DNA of 64,000 bases from Mycobacterium gallinarum (GTDB taxonomy: Bacteria > Actinomycetota > Actinomycetes > Mycobacteriales > Mycobacteriaceae): NCBI RefSeq assembly GCF_010726765.1, contig NZ_AP022601.1:1922001-1986000 (forward strand), read 5' to 3'. Below, piece after piece: positions 18,752 to 26,500 of the stretch. Made by a program: the position numbers and the translations under genes. Numbering within the stretch: position 1 is the stretch's first letter; every line of letters starts with the position of its first letter. Below the pieces are notes generated by a model that saw only the letters and a program-made list of their open reading frames with translations, made no database searches and was not told where the DNA came from.

Positions 18752-20902
18752 TTATTTCAGGCCCGCAGCGTCCATGCCGCGCAGTTCCTTCTTCAGGTCG
18801 TGAATCTCGTCGCGGATGCGGGCCGCCAACTCGAACTGCAGATCGCGTGCGGCGGTCATCATCTGCTCGGTCAGATCCCGGATCAGATCGGCCAACTCAG
18901 CACGCGGCATGTTCGACGTGTCGCGGCCCTCGATGATGCCCGCGCTGACGGCACGGCCCGGCTCGCCCTGCGCGCGACGGCCGCGTGACGCGTTGCGGCC
19001 GGAACCACCGATCTCGACATCGTCGGCCTCGCGGTAAACCTGGTCGAGGATGTCAGCGATCTTCTTACGCAACGGCTTTGGGTCGATGCCGTGTTCTTCG
19101 TTGTAGGCGATCTGCTTGGCCCGGCGCCGATCGGTCTCATCAATCGCCTCGCGCATCGAGTCGGTGATCTTGTCGGCGTACATGTGCACTTCGCCCGACA
19201 CGTTGCGCGCCGCGCGACCGATGGTCTGGATCAGGCTGCGGGTCGACCGCAGGAAGCCTTCCTTGTCCGCGTCGAGGATCGACACCAACGACACCTCCGG
19301 CAGGTCGAGACCCTCTCGGAGCAGGTTGATGCCCACGAGCACGTCGTAGTCACCGAGCCGGAGCTGCCGCAACAGCTCGACGCGACGCAGCGTGTCAACC
19401 TCTGAGTGCAGGTAGCGCACCCGGATGCCCATCTCGAGCAGATAGTCGGTCAGGTCCTCGGCCATCTTCTTGGTCAGTGTGGTGACGAGCACCCGCTCGT
19501 CACGCTCGGTTCGCTTGCGAATCTCGCCGATCAGGTCGTCGATCTGACCTTTGGTCGGCTTCAGCACCACCTGGGGATCGACAAGGCCCGTCGGCCGAAT
19601 CACCTGTTCGACGAATTCGCCACCGCTCTGGCTCAGCTCGTACGGTCCGGGTGTTGCCGACAGATACACCGTCTGCCCGATCCGGTCCGCGAACTCCTCC
19701 CACGTGAGCGGCCTGTTGTCCACCGCCGAGGGCAGCCGGAACCCGAAATCGACGAGGTTGCGCTTGCGCGACATGTCGCCCTCGTACATCCCGCCGATCT
19801 GGGGCACCGTCACGTGCGACTCGTCGATGACCAACAGGAAGTCCTCCGGGAAGTAATCCAGGAGCGTCGCAGGCGCCGAACCCGCCGGGCGAGCGTCGAT
19901 GTGGCGCGAGTAGTTCTCGATGCCCGAACAGAAGCCGACCTGGCGCATCATCTCGACGTCGTAATTGGTGCGCATCCGCAGCCGCTGGGCCTCGAGAAGC
20001 TTGCCCTGGCCTTCCAATTCGGCCAGCCGCTCCTCGAGTTCCTGCTCGATCGTGGAGATCGCATGCGCCATGCGTTCGGGTCCCGCCACGTAGTGGGTGG
20101 CCGGAAAGACGCGCAGCGAGTCGACCTGGCGCACGACGTCGCCGGTCAGCGGGTGCATGTAATACAACGCCTCGACCTCGTCGCCGAAGAACTCGATGCG
20201 CACCGCCAGCTCCTCGTACGAGGGGATGATCTCGACGGTGTCACCCCTGACCCGGAACGAGCCGCGGGTAAACGCCATGTCGTTGCGCGTGTACTGGACG
20301 TCGACAAGCAACCGCAGCAGCGCGTCACGGGGAACTTCTTGGCCGACCTGCAGTTCCACCGACCGGTCCAGGTAGGACTGCGGGGTGCCAAGACCGTAGA
20401 TGCACGACACCGACGCGACCACGACCACATCGCGACGCGACAGCAGGCTCGACGTCGCCGAGTGCCGCAATCGCTCCACGTCGTCGTTGATCGAGCTGTC
20501 CTTCTCGATGTAGGTGTCAGTCTGAGCGATGTACGCCTCGGGCTGGTAGTAGTCGTAGTACGAAACGAAATACTCAACAGCGTTGTGCGGCAACATTTCC
20601 CGCAACTCGTTCGCCAGCTGCGCGGCCAGTGTCTTGTTGGGTGCCATCACCAAGGTGGGCCGCTGAAGACGCTCGATGAGCCATGCCGTCGTCGCCGACT
20701 TACCGGTACCGGTGGCGCCGAGCAGCACGACGTCGCGCTCCCCCGCCACGATCCGGCGCTCGAGCTCCTGGATCGCCGCCGGCTGATCGCCCGCGGGCTG
20801 GTGCTCGCTGACGACCTCGAACCGGCCGCCGGCGCGCACGATCGAGTCGACAGGACGGTACTCCGAGACCGCCAGCACCGGGTGTTCAGTAGCGAAAGCC
20901 AT
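18752..20902 (-). CDS. uvrB: Excinuclease ABC subunit B (UvrB)
   Basis: UvrB is the helicase-like core of nucleotide excision repair. It receives the lesion from UvrA and recruits UvrC. The 716-residue protein has Walker [12 protein letters not shown], a beta-hairpin segment with [16 protein letters not shown]-type [10 protein letters not shown], helicase motif [11 protein letters not shown] and a C-terminal UVR domain ([21 protein letters not shown]). I use ATG 20902 ([18 protein letters not shown]), which matches the mycobacterial N-terminus. The open frame upstream to 20995 is not conserved and crosses the promoter. The start lies 7 nt from the -10 box, so the mRNA is probably leaderless. 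Confidence 0.98.
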   Translation of the reverse strand: MAFATEHPVLAVSEYRPVDSIVRAGGRFEVVSEHQPAGDQPAAIQELERRIVAGERDVVLLGATGTGKSATTAWLIERLQRPTLVMAPNKTLAAQLANELREMLPHNAVEYFVSYYDYYQPEAYIAQTDTYIEKDSSINDDVERLRHSATSSLLSRRDVVVVASVSCIYGLGTPQSYLDRSVELQVGQEVPRDALLRLLVDVQYTRNDMAFTRGSFRVRGDTVEIIPSYEELAVRIEFFGDEVEALYYMHPLTGDVVRQVDSLRVFPATHYVAGPERMAHAISTIEQELEERLAELEGQGKLLEAQRLRMRTNYDVEMMRQVGFCSGIENYSRHIDARPAGSAPATLLDYFPEDFLLVIDESHVTVPQIGGMYEGDMSRKRNLVDFGFRLPSAVDNRPLTWEEFADRIGQTVYLSATPGPYELSQSGGEFVEQVIRPTGLVDPQVVLKPTKGQIDDLIGEIRKRTERDERVLVTTLTKKMAEDLTDYLLEMGIRVRYLHSEVDTLRRVELLRQLRLGDYDVLVGINLLREGLDLPEVSLVSILDADKEGFLRSTRSLIQTIGRAARNVSGEVHMYADKITDSMREAIDETDRRRAKQIAYNEEHGIDPKPLRKKIADILDQVYREADDVEIGGSGRNASRGRRAQGEPGRAVSAGIIEGRDTSNMPRAELADLIRDLTEQMMTAARDLQFELAARIRDEIHDLKKELRGMDAAGLK

Positions 20903-20909
20903 ATTCACC

Positions 20910-20932
20910 AGGGTAGAACCCCGCACCGACAT
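20910..20932 (-). promoter_or_regulatory. PafBC/RecA-NDp-type promoter of uvrB, probably leaderless
   Basis: The minus strand reads ATGTCGGTG, 8 nt, TACCCT. This is one mismatch from TTGTCRGTG-N8-TANNNT. The -10 element ends 7 nt before the uvrB ATG, so transcription would begin at or next to the start codon. Together with the uvrA site it suggests shared induction by DNA damage through PafBC. Confidence 0.7.
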
Positions 20933-20970
20933 GTTCTGTTCCGCAGCCCTGGCCGACGTAGGCTGATCGC

Positions 20971-21480
20971 ATCCACCCTCCCAAGCACGAGACATTCGAC
21001 CTGCGGGCTCGCACCAACACCGACCCGAAAGGCATCGTGCGGGCCGTTGACGTGTACACCGTCGAGCCGTGGGGCCTCTACATGGCCCGACCGGCCCCCG
21101 GCCGCGCCCAGTTCCACTACCTCGAGTCGTGGCTGCTGCCCGCGCTCAACCTGCGGGCCACCGTGTTCCACTTCAACCCGGGTCATGAGCGCGACCAGGA
21201 CTATTACCTCGATATCGGCCTGTACAGCCCCGGCGAGACGGTGTGGCAGGCCGAAGACCACTATCTGGATCTGGTGGTGCGCACCGGCGTCGGGGCCGAT
21301 CTCGCCGACGTCGACGAGCTACTCACCGCAGTCAGGCACCGCCTGCTGTCGCCCGAGGCCGCTGAGCAGGCAGTTCAGACTGCGGTATCGACGCTCGACG
21401 GGCTGTCGAGAAACGGCTATGACCTCGATCGATGGCTCGCCGGCCAAGGGATGGCCCTGACCTGGCGCGATCCTGCGTAA
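20971..21480 (+). CDS. DUF402 protein (Rv1632c-like), start codon uncertain
   Basis: A DUF402-family protein with the core [41 protein letters not shown] and [12 protein letters not shown]. Some DUF402 proteins hydrolyse nucleoside phosphates; this one is uncharacterised. The first canonical start is GTG 21037. The preceding codons [20 protein letters not shown] look conserved and precede the domain directly, with an in-frame stop at 20959. No ATG, GTG or TTG exists in that stretch, so an ATC start at 20971 or a CTG start at 21001 has to be considered. It is divergent from uvrB. Confidence 0.75.
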   Translation: MHPPKHETFDLRARTNTDPKGIVRAVDVYTVEPWGLYMARPAPGRAQFHYLESWLLPALNLRATVFHFNPGHERDQDYYLDIGLYSPGETVWQAEDHYLDLVVRTGVGADLADVDELLTAVRHRLLSPEAAEQAVQTAVSTLDGLSRNGYDLDRWLAGQGMALTWRDPA

Positions 21481-21578
21481 CACGTGAACGATCTTGATCG
21501 ATTTCCGGTGTGATGACGACAACAGCGCAGGTCAACGTCATAGCTCTGACGAGCGAAGAGCCGGTAAAGTCGGCTGTC

Positions 21579-22163
21579 ATGAGTTCTCCCAAGCGCCGAT
21601 GGTCGGCACTCGCCGCTGTCGCCGCAGTCGGTATGGGGATGCTGGGTTCTCCCGCGACCGCGCTCGCCCAGCCCGGTACCGAGCCCGCCGAACCGCAGCC
21701 GGCGCCTGACGCGGCCGTCCCCGAGGTACTCCACAACGTGGTCTACCGTGCCCGAGCCGATGGCACGTCCCGCGACGCCGTGGTGGCGTACAAACAGGAC
21801 GACGCGAACGTCAACAGCGCAACCCCGACGATGCTGCCCGGCCAGACCTTCGAGGTGAACACGGTCCTCGACGATCCCGCGAAGGCAGGCATGACGCTGT
21901 CCATCGGATGGCCGTATGGATCGAACCTGCACTGCGAGATCCTGGTCGACGACCAGATCGTCGCTCAGGCGGACCAGTTCATCGCACCGAGGTTCTTCCG
22001 CGTCAAGGACGATCCGCTGTACGGGACGCTGCAGTGCGGCGCCCCGTTGGATATCCCGGTCGTCGGCGTCCCCGACCCCGTCGATGCGCCCGTCGATCCA
22101 GCCGCCCTACCGGCCGATCCCAATGCCGCACCGCCGGCGGCGTCGCCTCCGCCTACCGCCTGA
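21579..22163 (+). CDS. Secreted protein with Pro/Ala-rich tail
   Basis: A 194-residue exported protein starting at ATG 21579 (MSSPKRRWSALAAV). The signal peptide has a cleavage site near ATALA/QP. A globular region of about 100 residues follows (VLHNVVYRARADGTSRDAVV to RFFRVKDDPLYGTLQCGAP), with two Cys that could pair. The last 45 residues are Pro/Ala/Asp-rich (APVDPAALPADPNAAPP), a usual cell-wall-spanning tail in mycobacteria. An open frame reaches upstream to 21510 but lacks signal-peptide logic. Function unknown. It converges with coaE 4 nt away. Confidence 0.75.
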   Translation: MSSPKRRWSALAAVAAVGMGMLGSPATALAQPGTEPAEPQPAPDAAVPEVLHNVVYRARADGTSRDAVVAYKQDDANVNSATPTMLPGQTFEVNTVLDDPAKAGMTLSIGWPYGSNLHCEILVDDQIVAQADQFIAPRFFRVKDDPLYGTLQCGAPLDIPVVGVPDPVDAPVDPAALPADPNAAPPAASPPPTA

Positions 22164-22166
22164 CCG

Positions 22167-23378
22167 TCACGGGCGCCAGCCCGTGGTGTCCGCCCATTCC
22201 CAGGCCCGCCGGTAGGCGTCGAGAAACCACGGCTCCTTCGCGTCGGCGTACGCGCCGTTGTCGACGTGCGCCTGTCCCGCGACCTTCCGCTTGAGCGCGA
22301 CGTAGTCGGCTTGGACGGAAGTGTTGTCCCGCAACCAGTCGACGAACAGCAGCGCGAACTGCTGACCTGGCCAACCGTCGACCCTGATGTGGACATTGGT
22401 CGGCCGGCCCGGATCGGCTGAGCAGTGAAGTCGCTTGTGCCACAACGATTCTTCGTTCGTGTGATCGAAAGACGCGACCGTACTGCGGGCGTCGGGCTTG
22501 CCGACGTCGGCGGTGATCGGACTGCGCACGTAGCCAGCGGTGGTCAACGCGTCGGCCAGTTCGTCGGCCTCCTCGAGCGAGGCGACCGTCACCTGCATGT
22601 CGATCACGTCCTTGGCGTCCACCCCGGGGACGGCCGTCGACCCGATGTGGTCGATGCGCACCGCCCGGTGCCCGCAGGCCGTGTTGAGCCGAGCTGCGAT
22701 ACGACGGCCCTGATCGGGCCACGACGGGTCGCTCGGCACGAGGACCGGTTCCGAGCGCGCGGGCCGGCCGTGTTCGAGGTTGTGGGCGAACGGCAGGATC
22801 CGCTCATGCCACAGCGCCCGCGCCTGCTCCACCAACTCCCCTGCGCTGCCGGAGTTGTCGAGCCACACATCGGCGACGGCGCGCCGCTGCTCCTCGGTGG
22901 CCTGTGCAGCGATGCGCGCGCGGGCGTCCTCCTCGGTGAAGCCGCGGTGCTCGATCAGGCGCTTGACCCTTGTTTCCACGTCCGCGTGCACGATCACCAC
23001 CAACGGGAACATCGGCGCCATGCCGGACTCCACCAGCAGCGGAATGTCCTCCACGATCACGGCATCGTCGGCCGCAGCCGCGATCAACTCAGACCTGCGG
23101 TGGGCCACCAACGGATGCACGATCCCGTTCAGTGTCTGCCGCTTCTCGTCGTCGCTGAAGGCGATCGCCGCCAGGGCGGGCCGGTTCAACGAACCGTCCG
23201 CCTGCAGGATGTCCTTACCGAACGCGTCGACGAGCTTGCCCAGCCCCTCGGTCCCCGGTTCCACCACCTCGCGGGCGATCACGTCGCCGTCGACGACGAT
23301 TCCGCCGAGCTCACTGAACGTCGAGGACACCGTCGACTTTCCGGCGCCGATACCGCCGGACAGGCCAATGCGCAGCAC
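22167..23378 (-). CDS. coaE: Dephospho-CoA kinase fused to UPF0157/GrpB domain
   Basis: CoaE phosphorylates dephospho-CoA, the last step of coenzyme A synthesis. Residues 1-200 are the kinase: P-loop GLSGGIGAGKST, then DGDVIAREVV and the lid region with HRGFTEEDARARI. Residues about 215-403 form a UPF0157 (GrpB-like, nucleotidyltransferase-related) domain: HIGSTAVPGVDAKDVIDMQV, then NVHIRVDGWPGQQFALLFVDWLR. The same fusion is known for M. tuberculosis CoaE, where the C-terminal part influences folding and activity. It lies 101 nt downstream of rpsA in the same direction, beyond the rpsA terminator. Confidence 0.96.
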   Translation of the reverse strand: MLRIGLSGGIGAGKSTVSSTFSELGGIVVDGDVIAREVVEPGTEGLGKLVDAFGKDILQADGSLNRPALAAIAFSDDEKRQTLNGIVHPLVAHRRSELIAAAADDAVIVEDIPLLVESGMAPMFPLVVIVHADVETRVKRLIEHRGFTEEDARARIAAQATEEQRRAVADVWLDNSGSAGELVEQARALWHERILPFAHNLEHGRPARSEPVLVPSDPSWPDQGRRIAARLNTACGHRAVRIDHIGSTAVPGVDAKDVIDMQVTVASLEEADELADALTTAGYVRSPITADVGKPDARSTVASFDHTNEESLWHKRLHCSADPGRPTNVHIRVDGWPGQQFALLFVDWLRDNTSVQADYVALKRKVAGQAHVDNGAYADAKEPWFLDAYRRAWEWADTTGWRP

Positions 23379-23431
23379 CGCCCCAGTCTGTCAGGCCCGA
23401 GAACAACGAACGCCCCGACTCCCGCCGCCGA

Positions 23432-23471
23432 AACAACGAACGCCCCGACTCTCGTCGGGGCGCTCGTTGTT
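23432..23471 (-). terminator. rpsA transcription terminator hairpin
   Basis: 18-nt arms at 23432-23449 and 23454-23471 pair with one G-T mismatch around a TCTC loop and end in TT on both sides. It lies 9 nt after the rpsA stop. The left arm is duplicated exactly at 23402-23419, 30 nt away, without a partner. Confidence 0.85.
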
Positions 23472-23479
23472 ACGAAGAA

Positions 23480-24925
23480 TTACGCGTTGCCTGCGAGCTT
23501 CTCGCGCAGAGCCGCCAACTGGGCGTCACTGGCGAGTGAACCGCCGGCGGACTCCTCAGAGCGCGGCGACCCGTTGGACGACGACGCAGGCCTGGCTGCC
23601 TCTTCGGCTTCGGCCGCGGCGAACTTCTCCATCTGCGCGGTGTGCATCTTGTGGCGGCGCTCCGCCTCGGCGTAGCGCGACTCCCACTCTTCACGCTGCT
23701 TCTCGAAGCCCTCGAGCCATTCGTTGGTGTCGGCGTCGAAGCCCTCGGGGAAGATGTAGTTGCCCTGCTCGTCGTAGCTGTCGGCCATGCCGTACTTCGA
23801 CGGGTCGAACTCCTCGGTGTAGTCCTCGTTGGCCTGCTTGAGGCTCAGCGAGATGCGGCGACGCTCCAGGTCGATGTCGATGACCTTGACCATTGCGTCG
23901 TCGCCGACCTGAACGACCTGATCGGGGACCTCGACGTGGCGCTCGGACAGCTCTGAGATGTGGACGAGCCCCTCGATGCCCTCCTCGACGCGGACGAACG
24001 CACCGAACGGCACCAGCTTGGTGACCTTGCCGGGCACGATCTGACCGATGGCGTGGGTGCGGGCGAAGTGCCGCCACGGATCTTCCTGAGTCGCCTTGAG
24101 CGACAACGAAACCCGCTCGCGATCCATGTCGACGTCGAGCACCTCGACGGTGACCTCGTCGCCGACCTGCACGACCTCGGACGGATGGTCGATGTGCTTC
24201 CAGGACAGCTCGGAAACGTGCACCAGGCCGTCGACGCCGCCGAGATCGACGAAGGCGCCGAAGTTGACGATCGAGGACACGACACCCTTGCGAATGGCGC
24301 CCTTCTGCAGCTGGTTGAGGAACTCGCTGCGCACCTCGGACTGGGTCTGCTCCAGCCAGGCGCGGCGGCTCAGCACCACGTTGTTGCGGTTCTTGTCGAG
24401 CTCGATGATCTTGGCCTCGATCTCCTTACCGATGTACGGCTGCAGATCGCGGACACGACGCATCTCGACCAGCGACGCGGGCAGGAAGCCGCGCAGGCCG
24501 ATGTCGAGGATGAGGCCGCCCTTGACGACCTCGATGACGGTGCCCTTGACGGCCTCGTCCTTTTCCTTGAGCTCTTCGATGGTGCCCCAGGCGCGCTCGT
24601 ACTGAGCGCGCTTCTTGGACAGGATCAGGCGGCCTTCCTTGTCCTCTTTGGTGAGGACCAGGGCTTCAACCTCATCGCCGACGGAAACAACCTCGTTGGG
24701 GTCGACGTCGTGCTTGATGGAGAGCTCACGGGAAGGGATGACGCCTTCGGTCTTGTAACCGATGTCGAGCAGGACTTCGTCACGGTCAACCTTGACGATG
24801 GTTCCCTCGACGATGTCGCCATCGTTGAAGTATTTGATGGTTTTGTCGATGGCGGCGAGAAAGTCCTCGGCCGAGCCGATGTCGTTGACGGCTACTTGCG
24901 GCGAGGTGACGGAGGGACTTGGCAT
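23480..24925 (-). CDS. rpsA: 30S ribosomal protein S1
   Basis: A 481-residue S1 protein with four S1 OB-fold repeats, beginning near residues 35, 120, 205 and 290. Representative strands are GTIVKVDRDEVLLDIGYKTEGVIPSRELS, split over repeat 1, and GVVSSIVNFGAFVDLGGVDG in repeat 3. S1 recruits structured or leadered mRNA to the 30S subunit; in mycobacteria it has been linked to pyrazinoic-acid action, which is debated. The C-terminus is the usual low-complexity tail (AEAEEAARPASSSNGSPRSEE). The 24926-25144 upstream spacer presumably contains the promoter, but I cannot pick a convincing -10/-35. Confidence 0.98.
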   Translation of the reverse strand: MPSPSVTSPQVAVNDIGSAEDFLAAIDKTIKYFNDGDIVEGTIVKVDRDEVLLDIGYKTEGVIPSRELSIKHDVDPNEVVSVGDEVEALVLTKEDKEGRLILSKKRAQYERAWGTIEELKEKDEAVKGTVIEVVKGGLILDIGLRGFLPASLVEMRRVRDLQPYIGKEIEAKIIELDKNRNNVVLSRRAWLEQTQSEVRSEFLNQLQKGAIRKGVVSSIVNFGAFVDLGGVDGLVHVSELSWKHIDHPSEVVQVGDEVTVEVLDVDMDRERVSLSLKATQEDPWRHFARTHAIGQIVPGKVTKLVPFGAFVRVEEGIEGLVHISELSERHVEVPDQVVQVGDDAMVKVIDIDLERRRISLSLKQANEDYTEEFDPSKYGMADSYDEQGNYIFPEGFDADTNEWLEGFEKQREEWESRYAEAERRHKMHTAQMEKFAAAEAEEAARPASSSNGSPRSEESAGGSLASDAQLAALREKLAGNA

Positions 24926-25144
24926 GTGGTGGGTTGCTCCGGACAGGTTTGGTCGTAGGGACTTGGGACAGTGATTGCTATTGGGTGTTACCCGCCATCC
25001 AGGAACTCAAGCCGAACGCACGCCGGACCGAGCCCAATCGAAACCACAGACAGGTACCCGTAGAGGTTACTCGACTGGGTACATGCTGGACAAACCCGGT
25101 CCAGGAAGCCCGCAAACGATCTCATCCTTGATTACCCTGCCTAC

Positions 25145-26314
25145 GTGGCATATGCCGGTGCTCCCCAGCAGTCATGGCCGACGCGACCGCCGTTCGAGCG
25201 GAAGATCCGGCAAGTCGGAGCACCGTTGGGCGTGCTCATCCTGCTCGGCATCCTCGCCGGGCTGATCGTCATCGGTCTGACCGCGCTGAACCCGGTCGGC
25301 GCATCGATCGGCTTCGTGCTGTCCGGGGTGGCGATCGGCGTGGTCGTCTTCGCCTACATCTGGCTCGATCGGTGGGAACCGGAACCGCCCCGACTGTTGA
25401 TTTTCGCGTTTCTGTGGGGTGCGTCGGTCGCCGTGATCCTGTCGGTGATCATCGGTCTCTTCCTGGACGCACTGATCTCACAGGGCGGGTCCGAGGACAG
25501 CAGCTGGGTGTCCATCGCGATTGGCGCACCGGTCATCGAAGAAGCGGCCAAAGGCGCATTTCTGCTGCTCATGATGACGGGGCGACGACGCAATGAACTC
25601 AATTCCCTGACCGACTGCCTGGTGTACGCGGGCCTCGTCGGCGCCGGTTTCGCCTGGCTGGAGGACATCCTGTACATCGCGGGCGGCGAGACTCTGGGCG
25701 ACTCGCTGCTGACGGCGGGGGTCCGCCTGGTCATGGGGCCGTTCGCACATTCGCTGTTCACCACCATGTTTGCGCTCGGGGTGTGGTTCGCCCTGCATAA
25801 CCGCAACCCTGTCGCGAAGTCGTTCTACATCCTGCTCGGGTACGCCGGGGCGGTGATCATGCACGGTCTGTGGAACGGGTCGTCGGTGATCGGACCGGAG
25901 ACCTATCTGGCGGTCTATGTGTTCTGGATGGTGCCGGTCTTCGTGTTCGCGATCGTGCTGGGGGTGCGCAGCCGCAAGAAGGAGCAGCGGGTCGTCGCCG
26001 AGAAACTGCCGGGCATGGTGGCCGCCCAGCTCGTCACGCCGAGCGAGGCGACATGGCTGAACTCGATCAAGAACCGCAAGTTGGCGATCGCCCACGCACG
26101 CCGTTCCGGAGGTAAGCCAGCCGGAAAAGCGGTCAAGGCTTTCGCGGCCCAGGTCGTGGAACTGGCGTTTGTGCGCGACCGCATCGACCGCGGATTCGGC
26201 GACGCGCGGGTGTACGCGATGCAGACCGAGGAGGCCAACGCGGTGCACGTCGCGCGGATGCAGACGCCCGCCCTGGCGGGACTCGCCGGGTTTCACGCTC
26301 CGCCGGTGCGCTAA
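25145..26314 (+). CDS. PrsW-family intramembrane metalloprotease
   Basis: A 389-residue membrane protein with about eight helices. It carries the PrsW/CAAX-protease-like motifs: EEAAKG (EExxK) near residue 132, GFAWLEDILY near 170, FAHSLFT near 198 and a second His in IMHGLWN near 240. PrsW in Bacillus cleaves an anti-sigma factor in the membrane; the substrate here is unknown. The C-terminal 120 residues are cytosolic and basic. Start GTG 25145 (MAYAGAPQQSW). It is divergent from rpsA with a 219-nt spacer. Confidence 0.87.
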   Translation: MAYAGAPQQSWPTRPPFERKIRQVGAPLGVLILLGILAGLIVIGLTALNPVGASIGFVLSGVAIGVVVFAYIWLDRWEPEPPRLLIFAFLWGASVAVILSVIIGLFLDALISQGGSEDSSWVSIAIGAPVIEEAAKGAFLLLMMTGRRRNELNSLTDCLVYAGLVGAGFAWLEDILYIAGGETLGDSLLTAGVRLVMGPFAHSLFTTMFALGVWFALHNRNPVAKSFYILLGYAGAVIMHGLWNGSSVIGPETYLAVYVFWMVPVFVFAIVLGVRSRKKEQRVVAEKLPGMVAAQLVTPSEATWLNSIKNRKLAIAHARRSGGKPAGKAVKAFAAQVVELAFVRDRIDRGFGDARVYAMQTEEANAVHVARMQTPALAGLAGFHAPPVR

Positions 26315-26348
26315 ACCGCTTGCCACCCCGGCGCGAGGCAGGGACCTC

Positions 26349-26409
26349 ATCGCTTTCGACGAAATGCTGACGCCTACTCGCACTTTCGCTGCATTTCGTG
26401 GATAGCGAT
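26349..26409. terminator. Palindromic intergenic hairpin between convergent prsW-like gene and polA
   Basis: Imperfect 61-nt palindrome: outer arms ATCGCT (26349-26354) and AGCGAT (26404-26409), inner arms ACGAAATGC (26359-26367) and GCATTTCGT (26391-26399). It is the main structure in the 186-nt gap between two convergent genes, so a bidirectional terminator or interspersed palindromic repeat is likely. Confidence 0.5.
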
Positions 26410-26500
26410 GATTTGTCGATGGATCGGGCTCGATGCCCCGCGGCAGCGTCGAGTTGCGTGGTGTGCGAGGACAGTGGCAGCGGCCCGCGGGTGACGCCCC

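Noticed and set aside
19406..21460. 684-aa open frame on the plus strand opposite uvrB
   Set aside because: Antisense shadow of uvrB; its end also conflicts with the DUF402 gene frame.
24926..25144. Promoter pair in the rpsA/PrsW divergent spacer
   Set aside because: A promoter must exist, but no -10/-35 pair stands out enough to place it.
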